From positions 154,573,741 to 154,637,740 of the forward strand of contig CM041465.1 of NCBI GenBank assembly GCA_023213395.1: a stretch of 64,000 nt of DNA, read 5' to 3'. Source of the DNA: Cycas panzhihuaensis. Taxonomy: Eukaryota; Cycadophyta. Shown here one piece after another: positions 44,840-55,699 of this stretch. Position numbers and translations under genes: made by a program. The notes below the pieces were generated by a model, which saw only the letters and a list, made by a program, of their open reading frames with translations, made no database searches and had not been told where the DNA came from. Positions within the stretch are counted from its first letter, which is position 1; each line of letters opens with the position of its first letter.

Positions 44840-46130
44840 TTGGATGCTAGGTCATAATTAATCAAATGAATCCTAGTTTAAAGGAATATGGCCTAGCTTA
44901 AGGGAACAAATATCAAGAAGTCTTAAATGTATAACTACCATGCAGTTTTAGTGTTGCATAAAGGTAGGAAAAACTGCAAATAATCATCCAAGAAAAAGAT
45001 ATCTTATTCTAATGCAATGCAAATATACTCTTATCATTTTTTTAAAAGTATGCCTAGAGAAGAAAAAAAGAGCTCTTCTAATGTACTTATATTTATCCTA
45101 GCTATTCTTTATTTTGCCCCTAAGAAGAAGATAATTGTGTCAACCAAAATCCTAAATTTAAGTAAAGAAGGAATTCAAAATGCATATTTATCTATTCTTT
45201 TCTTTCTTTTTAAAGATTTAAGAAAGCAACAAGTGAGTAAGAAAGGACTAACCTAATAATGAAAGATTATAGCATCCTTCATATAGTAACTTGACTTATC
45301 ATTTAAGATTCCAAGAAAGAGAGAAAAAAGGGTATTTTAACTATCACAAAGGTTAGAAGTCTAATAAAATCAAAATTCCTTATAAGTGTCCTTAATTCAA
45401 AAGCCTAGAAAAGAATACTTTTAATAAAGAAAAACTAACTAAAAGAAAATAGAGGAATAAAGGAATTTATAAGAGAGAAATTTGAGCAAAACCTACTTTG
45501 AATTCTTCTTTTATTCTCTTCTTTGAAAGTGGCTAATAAAATAAAGTTGAAAGACCTAATAGATAATTACCCATTCAAAGAAAAAATTAAGTATTGCCTA
45601 ATATCAATATCCATAACTTCTCTGAAATGTTCTTGAGTTGAGATTTCCAATTGGTTGAATATGAAAAAGGAGTAAAAGAAAAAGGGGAAGAGGATAAAGC
45701 TGAAAACAAGGAAAAAGAAAAGTGAGAGGGAGGAGAAATTTGAGAAGAAAGATAGATAAAAGAAGATAAGTCAACCCAATTTAAAAACTCTAAGCACTTT
45801 GGAAGAAAACTCCTCTTAGCTATAAAATTCTTTAAGTGATCTTTGAAAAAATAGAGAGATCCTCACTACTTTAAGATTCTTCTTCTTCTTATTTAAAACC
45901 TAGTCTAATTTCACTCCAACTTTACTTATGTTTTTTTTATTCCAAGCTTTCCTCAATTCTAAGTCTTTCTAAGTCGTCTTCATTCTTTCCTCTAGACTCT
46001 TTCTAATATACTTGACATGAGAGAATGGAACTCTATTTATAGAGGGAGATCTTAGAGAAATGGAGGGTAAAACTAATTAGATAACTAAGTTGTGGTTACC
46101 CGTGGTCTAGAATCCATACGAAAGAAACTA
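44840..46130. other. Element G 3' region, A-rich part without a gene
   Basis: Purine-rich plus strand with many GAAAGA and GAAAAG runs. The plus-strand frame at 45017-45256 has low complexity and no recognisable features. Nothing else supportable. Confidence 0.5.
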
Positions 46131-46159
46131 TGACTTATTAGGCATATACTTTCATATGT

Positions 46160-47345
46160 GTAAAAGGGTGAAAAATGTGACTAATCACAAAAAATATGAC
46201 TAGTAATGAAAAGATAATAAATAAATGAAAAACATGATAAAATTACACTAAAAATATGATCAAAATAAAGCTCATATTTTTATTTATACGGTTATATTTT
46301 TAGGCAGAATGAAAAATGTGACCTCTAGTTGAAAAATGTGATTAACAAAAAATGGGTACAAAATGGATATTTTTCAAAAAATAAATAAAATTTTTTAAAT
46401 AAAATTTATCATAAAGTAATGATTTGTTTAACAAAGGGTAGTCAAGTTATAAAATTAAGAACTAAAGAGAAAAATAACTCATCAAATCATCAACGAAGTA
46501 GACAAGAAACAATGACTGGGAGCATTTGGATTGATCCTTAAATTAATTGACATTTTTATGATCTTTGCATCATTAACAACATAAGTCAAGCACAAGAATA
46601 ATTAGTATGAATTCATTCAACCATAATGCCAAGTAGTTATTATATTACTATGCAATCAAATAATCAAACCCCAATAACAAACATAAAGGTAATAGACCTA
46701 GTCAATGCAAAAAGGATGGTGTAGTTAATTGAAACATTTACCACCATTAGCAATTGAAGATCTATGAATGAAAATAAGTGAGTTTTGGCCTTGATTTTAG
46801 TCAAAAACTTTTTCGAGAGCATTTTAGTGATGAGCAAGAGCTTTAGAAATACAGGTCTGTTAGGGGAGTATAGTTTATATTTATATTAAGGAGAAGAAAA
46901 GGATTCATTTGTGATCAATGAGAGTTGAGTTTAGGGTCTTGTTAGAGACATTTTTTCTATTTGTAGGAGATCCAACCATTAGATTCTTAAGTAGAGAGAT
47001 ATAAGAGGTCTAGGACAAGGAGATGGTTTGATAGATACAATACCCAGTGAGTTCCCGTGCCCTTATTTCTTTTTTATTTTATGACTTTTATTTGAAAAAG
47101 ATAAACTTTAGCTTCAAAAATATAAGCTCACAAGTGAGAAAAGAAAAACTCAGATTGAAAAATATAGTCTTAAACATGAAAAATATAATCAAGAAAATTA
47201 GTCATGTTTTTACTATTAAATTGATTGTATTTTTCAATGTGAGATCATAATTTTCAAATGGAGGTCATGTTTCTCAAATGAAAGTCATGTTTTTCAAAAG
47301 AAGATCACATTTTTTTAAAATGTCATATTTTTTAGTTGAAATGTA
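46160..47345. repeat. Clustered short motif copies in both orientations (GAAAAATGTGA / TCATGTTTTTC)
   Basis: Copies of GAAAAATGTGAC or -GAT occur at about 46170, 46310 and 46330. Near-inverse copies (GTCATGTTTCTCAAATG, GTCATGTTTTTCAAAAG, GATCACATTTTTT) run in tandem at about 47263-47320. Between them, GAAAAATATA-type copies appear at 47155-47190. The period in the right cluster is about 18 bp. Function unknown. Confidence 0.55.
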
Positions 47346-49150
47346 ATTGATAAGAAGTTTTAGATTTTAGATTGATGAAAAGTTTTTAAAACTCAGTTTC
47401 TTAAAATTTGAATATTACTAATATGTTTGTTTAATTTGTATGGTAGAGATTGGGTTAGATTGACACTTAGGAAAATGAGAGAACCAAATTGGATATGATA
47501 CTTAAGATATTAACTTTGGTAAAGAGCTAGACTCTTCACCAATGTGGGATGGATTGAGTGAGAGGGTAAGTTCAACTAGTTATAGAGATAGACACCCTCA
47601 AGGATCTAGTTAGTCATTAGGTTCCTAGAGAGAATGTCTTTCATTTTAGGGGATTAGAAGACTTACAACTTGAGATGAGAGAGATAAGAAGGATTCTTAG
47701 AGTTTCATGATGAGGACAAAGTATGGCTCCATTGAGAGTGGTAGATGAGAATGAGTAGACTATGGTGAGTTAGTATATGATTGGGAGGTTGTGCACATGG
47801 GTCATCATAAATTTAGTGTTATGGCCCTTAGACAAGCCATAGATATTCCCATTATCAAGAAGGTCATAACATTAATCATTTTATTCCAATTGGCATGAAC
47901 TCAAAATTTTATAATTTTTCCATGTCAGCAGATGAGATTGGTTCAATAGTGTGAGTTGGAAGTGAGGTATAATTATACATAGTATATGGTTAGTAGTATG
48001 CATCACCAGTTGTTTTAGATTCATTATAATAGCAAGGGTGGATTATCTTACTTATCTATCCTATTATGTTTGTTGTATGATCATATTCCATTGATCTAAC
48101 TAATAAGGGTACCAAGTGAGTTGAACACTATGGTTCTGATTATGAACTAATGGCATATGAAGCTCATGTACTTAGGGAGGGTGGGCACATACGTTGCATA
48201 GTCTCAAGCTATAGAGGATGACTTATAACCAATGGGCTATAAATCCATATGATGGGATGTCCCCTTAGTCAGATGATGAGGGGAATGTGGTTGTAGGTTT
48301 GTGTGTAGGAGTGCCACCCTCTCTCCTAGGAGTAAGAGGAGAAGAGATTATTCATAAGGATGGTAAGGGTAGTGGTTGTGAGGTAGAAGGAGCTCCTAAG
48401 GGAGGTGGTAGAGCTAATGACCCAATTGTGGCTCAAGGAGGTGACACAGGAGGAGATGGAGTTAGTGCAGAGGATATCATAAGCATGCACATCTTGAGGA
48501 GATTACAGAGTTAAGAGTGGTTGCAAGGCTAACTGAGGGTGCACAAGACATAAACTATATGTATATTATTTTGTTTAATGATTCAAATTTGAGTTATTAA
48601 GGCTTATAGTTATGTGATTGTTATTATGATGATGGAATAACTAATTGGTTTTATGTTGATTATATATAAATAGAGATAGTTTGGATGGAGCCTTTATGAG
48701 ATCCACCCTTGATAGGCTTTGTCTTTTGTAAATAGACTAGGATAACTATCAATATGGCAAGATGGCAATTTAGAGTTTTTGGGTCCTTATACATAATATT
48801 TTGTGCTTGTTATTAGAGCTAGAGATATGTACAAAGCATTAGTGGCTCATATGAGGATATAAGAGGATAAATTATGAGTACAATTAGTTATTCATGAGGA
48901 TGAGTTATAGGGTTACTTAGTTTTTCATGAGGTAAAGCTACAAAGGAAGTTGGCTACTCAAGATGCATAACTGAGTGGTTTATAGGTGTAACTTAAGGCT
49001 ATTAATGATGAGAGGCAATATCTATGAAGGATGTCCATCCTATAAGTAGGTAGATAACTTATCCTATTAGCTAGTTAAAGTACACAGTAGTGGTATATTA
49101 CCATATAGAGGGGAGAGGGGTCTTGTACTTATGGATGATAAGTGGAGGGA
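46880..49150 (+). pseudogene. Decayed reading frame downstream of G pol, antisense to the element
   Basis: On the plus strand, if glutamine-site stops are ignored, several long pieces emerge. Around 47820-48250 there is HHKFSVMALRQAIDIPIIKK and then GGLSYLSILLCLLYDHIPLI. 48287-48514 is a Gly-rich, acidic open piece. 48820-49060 reads ALVAHMRI, EDKL, VQLVIHEDEL, LKAINDERQYL, a coiled-coil-like tail. Some Tat-clade elements carry an extra frame antisense between pol and 3' LTR, and this lies in that place and orientation. I do not recognise the protein, so the assignment rests on position, orientation and the Gln-to-stop pattern only. Confidence 0.42.
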
Positions 49151-49663
49151 GGTTAAGGTAGTTTCGAGTAGCCTTAGTATTTGATGTTATTATTTCCTCC
49201 TAAAATGGGAGATATTGATGTATTTTAATATATACTAGGGTCTATGTATAATGTATATTATTCCTAATATATACATTCTTTATATATGATGTGCATTACA
49301 TTTTCTATTATGATTGAATGACTCTTAACCTTGATTGGCACTGTCCCAATATGTCCCCTAATATAATGAGAGTAAATTAGAAGTGTTAATTTGGATATTT
49401 TCCTTTTAGTGATGGTCATGTCATGTGTGGAAGTATGATAGTTATATATACATCTTTGATTTATATTTTTAAGTATGCAATTTGATTTTATGATACTCTT
49501 ATGAATGTTTAGTGATGAGTTTATTTATATTAGTTTATACTCATTTTTGTGTAAAATGTTCATTACTAGAAATAGATATGACTACCATGGTTTAGACTCT
49601 ATATATAGAAAAATAGGTCATGAGAAGATTAGTAAGGTAAATTATAGTTTTAAGGGATGAAAT

Positions 49664-49825
49664 AGGTATAACTAGATATGACCAAGTATAACTTAGAATA
49701 TGACCAACTACAATTAAGTACAACTTAGAGTGTAATCACGCATAACTAGGTACAACCTAAAGAATGAACAAGTATAACTAGGTATAATGTAGAGTATGCC
49801 TAGGTACAACTTAGAGTATAACTAG
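49664..49825. repeat. Tandem array of 32-bp and 22-bp units, first part
   Basis: Units of the form TACAACTTAGAGTATGACCA + AGTATAACTAGG (32 bp), three full copies, then two 22-bp copies lacking ten internal bases (TATAATGTAGAGTATGCCTAGG, TACAACTTAGAGTATAACTAGG). The same unit recurs at 53088-53173. Confidence 0.85.
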
Positions 49826-49971
49826 GAATTTCCTAGCTACCAAGAATAGACATGGATCACACCTCTTAGGTACGCATAGGTATACATATCTACACCCTTC
49901 TCCTCATTCATTTCATGACTTGTTGAGATGTTTTATGGTTACATTTTATGTGACATTGGTATGTACATAGT

Positions 49972-52900
49972 TGTAATGCCTGGTTTGTCTACCTATTTTG
50001 TGCCTGCGATTGTGATCCAGCCTATCATGACGTCCTATGGCACCACACAACCCCTAATGACACCTTCCTAGTACTATGGGATACTTGTGGGCCCCTGCAA
50101 CTCACTTTTTACTCATGTTTAGCAGCATATATGAGTTCTAATACATTATTTTGGCTCGATTACCTTTTTGTACAATTTACATTCCTCAGTGAGGCATCTT
50201 TTACACCTTTTTGCATATTTCAGAGACCCCATCACTACTTAGAGGTCCTCTAAAACCCTTACCAGTCCAACATATCTTATTTTTGCAACCCTGGGACTCT
50301 TCTCTTAGCAGTCTTTTAGGCTCTTTTTTTAATTTTTGGCTATATTTAGTTCACATCATAATACTATTCATAGTACTATACTAAACTTTGTAATACCATA
50401 AAGTTTGCCATGGGGTAATAGTTTATTGACTTCTGTGGCATGGCAACAGTTAGTTTCACATTTATTACAAAACTGACACACGAAAGACCACTCTTTCCTA
50501 CCCATAGTGAACTATAATCACTTGAGAACCCTAATTAGGACATAAAAACCTAAATCTGAGTTGATTTTACCTTTCTTCGCTCTCAAACAAAAGAAAAAAT
50601 GCCTCCCATCTATATTTTTTATCCTTCTTCTCGTTCTCTTCTTCTAAAAGGGTAAAAACCCTAAAATGTAGGTCTGAACTAGACCTCCTTCAATAGATTC
50701 TTCCTCCCTTGTGCTCACTCCAGTAGTAGCAGTAGGATTCCAAGGCTTTGAGTCTCCTCCTAACCTTTAAAGAGGCCCTTCTTCACCTAACAAGTGAGAT
50801 TTCCAACTCTCCTTGTTTGCTCCTAAGGTAACACTTATTTTACTTCAGTTTTTGGCTAAAAATAGGTCTATTTCTACTATTTTTCTTCTTTAGAAAGTGT
50901 GTTTATGTAGTAATATCATTTGCTATAGGTTTTAGCATATATTACACTTCTTTTTTATGATTAAAGGAAGGTAAACCCTTCATTTCTTCATTGGTTGCAC
51001 CTCTAAACCCCTTGGGTCCTCTTTGGTTATAGTTAGGTGGATTGTAGGATACCCTAGAGAAGGACACAAGGAGCTAATGACTTGAGTTATGACTCCAAAA
51101 GCCATATCCTCTAGGGTAGCACCCTACTTCTCAAAGTTTTGTATGTCATATCCATTCTACAAGCTAAGAAATCCCCCTTAGGTGAGGGTCTTTTCATGAT
51201 TGTAGCATTTGTAGCACTTGTAGCACTTACAATCATCCCACATATGTATTATCCAAACATAATCTACATCATGCACCTTAGTTCTCATGGTATTTACTTC
51301 CTCTTTGCATGTTTTACAAAAGTTGTAGCATTACAACTTTTGTAACATTTGTTGTTTTTTACATCTTTTACAACTTCTTGCATCATTTAGTATTTCTTGT
51401 AAGTTTTTTTACTTTTGGTTGCTTAAAGCTTTCAATCCCTGTCTAACATACTCTTGCAGTACCTGATCACACAGGAGGTGGCCTATTTGAGGGAGCTAGC
51501 CATTCTGAGGCTATCCCTTTTCTTACTTTTAAAGCCCCCTTGTTTTCCCTAGAAATTATTGGAAACATTTTTACTTATAAGGAAAGCTATGGATTGTATT
51601 ATTCCTCTCTTTCAAAATATTAAGCAAGCTTTAACTCCACTTTAGTAAGCATATACACACACATCAACGTATACATGTACATGCATACACTTGCTTATTA
51701 TTGAAAGGGTTTGTTCATATGAGAAACACCACTCCTCTTGAGCAAGCAGGATTGTGTTGTAAACCAAGAGGTATGTTCATCTTTTTACATTTATGTTTCC
51801 TAGAATCTTTCATTTAATTTTCCTATACTTTTATAATATACTTCAGGGAAGGTAAGGAAGCCCCACCCACGACTACATCCACAATGTCTACTATGACTTG
51901 GAGCACGAGACGATGGGTGAAAGGAAAATGAAGAGGAGAAGAAGATGCATTTCACTAACAAGTTCATTCCCATGTGCACTTCTTCCAACTTATCTCCCCC
52001 TTCTTTCTTCCTTGGTTCCTCCCCCTTCTTCCTTCAAAGGAACCTAGTCATGTTTACATGTAGATTACAATTACTTGCTTGTATGCTTGCATTCACCAAA
52101 GGGAAACATAAAAGGAACATATTTATATTCCTACACAAGGATCCTGTCCTTCCTTTTCACTTACATAAGCATAAAAAGGGTAGTTTGAACAAGTGCACTT
52201 CTTGTTTCTTCCCCTCAGAAAGAAAGTAAACAAACCAACCGAAAGACTTTCCTTTTCTTACTACACTCCATTTTTGCATTTCATATGCATGCACAGGTAT
52301 AAGAGTAGAATTAGGGAAGTGTAATTTGGTTGGGAATGTTATTCTTCCTTGTATTACTAAGAAAGATTGCATAGATCATTTGTACTTTTTCTCTCCCTTA
52401 CACCCCCCATTTTCCTTTAAATTAATCTTCTATCAATAAAGGAAAAGAAAGAGAAGATAGGAAAGAGATAGAGTATATGTGTATGTTCTTATTAGGTTAT
52501 ATTCATGTCTAGCATCAATACTTTAAACTCTTATATCATCACCATCTTATAATCAAGACAAAAGACTCTATTTAGACCTATAACATAATTGAGCAACCAT
52601 TCCTTTCATATCAAACCCTAGAGGCATCCCCTTTAGGTGACCTTCAACAAAACTTGCCATTAGTCTTAATTCCCGAATTTGGTCTCCACAAACTAAATCC
52701 CTTCCTCACCTCTCAATCAACAACTCCTTTACTTGTCCTTTAGATCCCTATCTTATTAGGGCCTCCTATTTTTCCTTCCCCTCTTCCTTGGAAGAGGGTC
52801 TTAATCTTTTCTCTCCTTCCTTCTACCATTAGGATAGGAGAGTCCTATCCCAAGCTACTTGGAAAACTAAGGACGCCCTTGCCTAACCTAGCTCCTAGAA

Positions 52901-53087
52901 GGTGCCTGTCAAAAGGGAAGATCTTGTGTACTATTTATTGGTCTCTGAACCTATGTTCCAACACATGAACACCCTTTATGGGTGACTTATCCCCTTCTCG
53001 ATGACCCCTTAAGTCCCTGATATAATGATAGTGTTGGATTAAGTATCCTTATCATTAGTGACCCCCTAAAGGTGTGCTTCCATTACG
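49972..53087. other. Unassigned segment between the two halves of the 32/22-bp array
   Basis: About 3.1 kb of noticeably less AT-rich, less decayed sequence with C- and T-rich stretches. It starts near TGTAATGCCTGGTTTG, which resembles the TGTAACRCCC start of some plant gypsy LTRs. Around 50500-50620 it has a look of a transcribed leader (AACCCTAATTAGG, TCGCTCTCAAAC). Open frames at 51139-51345, 51945-52229 (plus) and 52157-52372 (minus) have no recognisable content. It may be a solo LTR or other insertion that split the array, or simply part of G's 3' region. No target duplication confirmed. Confidence 0.4.
51314..51345. other. Perfect 14-bp hairpin with 4-base loop
   Basis: TTACAAAAGTTGTA, loop GCAT, TACAACTTTTGTAA. 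The stem is perfect although almost everything else here is decayed. It is flanked by further TGTAGCA and TTTTGTAACATTTGTTG repeats on both sides. Could be a terminator-like or promoter-adjacent palindrome, or a recent small duplication; role unknown. Confidence 0.7.
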
Positions 53088-53173
53088 TACAACCTAGAGT
53101 ATGACTAGGTGTAACTCAGAACAACTTAGAGTGTTACCAAATATAACTAGGTATAACTTAGAGTATGATTAGG
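53088..53173. repeat. Tandem array of 32-bp and 22-bp units, second part
   Basis: TACAACCTAGAGTATGACTAGG, then TGTAACTCAGAA, then CAACTTAGAGTGTTACCA + AATATAACTAGG, then TATAACTTAGAGTATGATTAGG. The same repeat family as 49664-49825. Confidence 0.85.
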
Positions 53174-53608
53174 TCACAATTTGGCAGCTCAAGTGTAACC
53201 TAAGACTAAAATTATACTCCACTTTACTCTAAAAAACCCCTAAATCTTTTGTGACTCATCTCCCACATATAAGAATAAGTAGTATCTAGAATTCCCAAGG
53301 GGAGGACACCAAGATTTAAGGTGGGTCACCATCGTTTAGCCTCATTAGTGGTCATCTTTCAAAGGAAGAATTGTTTTAGGCTCATCTTGGAACCAAATTT
53401 TTAGTTTTTTAAAGTTTTGTATTTTTTATATACTTTTGTTGTTTTATGTTATTTTTATGATTTTTACATAATCTTACAAGGAAAGAAAATGGATAAACTA
53501 CAAATAAGAAGGATGACAATTGGTAAGGATAAGGTTGTGAGAACTTATAGAGCAACACTCTTTAGGAGGATCATAAGTTAGTCAAGTATTAAGATGTATA
53601 TATAAATA

Positions 53609-53840
53609 TAGATGGTAGTTTACCCTCGTTTTGAAACAAAGGATTCATTATTAGGAATGGATATAACTACTATAGTTTAAACTCATTAGTATATGGATTT
53701 TCAGAGTTGTAGTTTATCCTTTTTATGAAGAAAAGGGTCTTTTGTTGAGAATGGATATGACTACCATAATTTATACTCCTTAGTAGATGGGTTTTTATAG
53801 TTATAGTTTATTCTCATTGTGGAGAGAAAAATTTATTAAG
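53609..53840. repeat. Tandem repeat of about 94 bp, two and a half copies
   Basis: Unit starts at 53609, 53687 and 53781. Each contains TTGTAGTTTATCC-like, then AGAATGGATATGACTACCAT and AATTTATACTCCTTAG. The first copy lacks some 15 bases. A single related copy lies at 49530-49605 (AGAAATAGATATGACTACCA), and weaker ones near 55597-55660. Tandem repeats between pol and the 3' LTR are common in Tat/Ogre elements. Confidence 0.75.
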
Positions 53841-55547
53841 TACATATCTTAGTCGAAATGAAAATTATATTTTGACTCATATACAAGAAAACAACATGTC
53901 CCTAAATCAGGATAGGAATGATGGCATTCAATTATATGGAAGACAAGGAAGTTGGCTTCAACATTTTAGGTTCTTGAAAGTGTTGTATTGTAATAATTAA
54001 GAATTGTACTAATAGGATAGTAATATTATCAAGTAAAGAACATAAATAGCTTGAATGAGTTTGATAAAAAAGAGTGAGTTGATGTACTATAGTTTGAGAA
54101 TTTGAAAATAGGTTGATAGGTTTATTATGAAGTTAAGGATGTTAGTAAGAGCTTCCATAATGACTAGACACTCGACTTCATTATTAGTTGCTTATGAGAT
54201 AAAAAATCTAACACTAGTAAAGATAGTTCCCCTATGACCATGGATAAGCCATGTTATAGTAAAGGCTCTTAGGTTCCCTTAGCTCCTACAATTAGTATAG
54301 ATGTCTAAGGAAATAATAGGGAAGAATACAAACTTAGAGATAAGTTGATGAATGAGGGGAAGGTGCAAGAATTAACTGTTGAGGGTGTAACTTAGTTTTA
54401 ATGTAGATAGGGGCTCCATGGTTTGGTTTAATCATTATAACTATCTTTTCCCAAGTTAATATATAACCATCTAAGTGTCAAACAGGTTTTGATCATAATT
54501 GAGATTAAGATAGGCCCAAACTATTAAATCCAAAGCTCTTATATGATGCACCTAATTAGATATAAATTTCATGTTATTGAAGTTGATACACAACTTACCC
54601 CAAATACAAAGAAGATGCTAATAATTACATATATAAATATACATGATTTTTTCTTTTGTTTTTTCTTAAGGAAGGATGTCGATCCATATAACAGTTCAAA
54701 TGATGGTCACGGTGAACTTAGCACCACTAAACCCACTTTTTAAATAACTCATCTTATTTACCCTTATACTTATTAGGGAACATGTGACTATGACTATCAT
54801 GTGATCTTCATCAAGTTGCGGTTGATGGGGATGATTAGTAACTTAGAAGAGTATAGTTATAATTATCCAAACCATGGGGGATTAGTATATAGGGAGATAT
54901 AGGTGATAGGAAGACTAAAGTCATACCCTTAAGAGAAGAACTATCGATATTTATAAGATGCTTGATCAGAGTGTCTCTAGGGGATAGAGGGGGAGGTCTT
55001 AAATAACTAAATATCAAAGGAGTAGAAGGGATATTACTAATAAGGTTTGCTTTAGTACTAGGTACCCAATGAACCATAAGAGGAAGAAGGACTAGATAAA
55101 GTCACTTACATAGGTAAATTTTTAATTGATTAGAAGACTTACGGATTATAAAGAGTAGATGAGGAGTCTAGTGAATATTTAACTCATCAATTGACTAGGG
55201 GTTTAAAGAATATTTAGGTTGTTAAAAGTGTAGGGAGAGTTGTTGAGTAGTTTGAAGGAGACAAGAATGAGTAGTAACACCACAAATATCTATGACATGA
55301 TCTAAGGTAAAAGAAGTTAATTTGGTATCGTAAAATACCAAATGGAGAAGTTGACTAGTTGCGCCAACAACTGAGGATCATCATATCAATCTAAGTTAGG
55401 AAAAGACAAAAGCTAAGAGGTCTTTGAATAAAGGGAATAATGCAAGTATATATTTTTTATTATTTTATTATTTTAATATCTTTTTGTATACTATTTTTTT
55501 GGGTAATAAGGCATATACATTTAGTTTATACTTCCCTTCAAAGTGGT
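53841..55547. other. Element G 3' region near integrase, no gene seen
   Basis: AT-rich with no supportable coding. Frames at 54543-54743 (plus) and 54835-55077 (minus) lack recognisable motifs; the stretch at 54160-54420 reads faintly like decayed RNase H or integrase on the minus strand (a GE-I/AEYEA-like ASNEVECLVIMEAL piece), which I cannot confirm. Confidence 0.4.
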
Positions 55548-55562
55548 CCCCCCCCCCCCCCC
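55548..55562 (-). repeat. Homopolymer of 15 C (G15 on the element's coding strand)
   Basis: Fifteen uninterrupted C on the plus strand, just past the integrase end of element G. On the sense strand of G it is a pure purine tract. It may act as an internal polypurine tract, or be a simple-sequence expansion. It is the only long C/G run in the window. Confidence 0.85.
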
Positions 55563-55699
55563 AACAATACAACTCTTGGGGGCAATGAAATATTCAACCT
55601 GCCATAGTTTAGGATTACTAGTAGGAGAGTTTTTTAGAGTTATATTTTATACTCATTACATAGTAGTATTAGGCATAATACTTTCTCAAAAATTAGGAA

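Noticed and set aside
48287-48514. Gly-rich 75-codon frame as a stand-alone gene
   Set aside because: Better explained as one piece of the larger decayed plus-strand frame at 46880-49150; no start context or homology to support it alone.
51945-52229. 94-codon frame with Ser/Pro/Phe-rich sequence
   Set aside because: No recognised motif, overlapping open frames on the other strand, and C/T-rich composition that yields long frames by chance.
49967-53032. ATAGT as a target duplication around a possible solo LTR starting TGTAATGCC
   Set aside because: The copy at 53028-53032 follows AATG and not a CA end, so it is likely a chance match of a common 5-mer.
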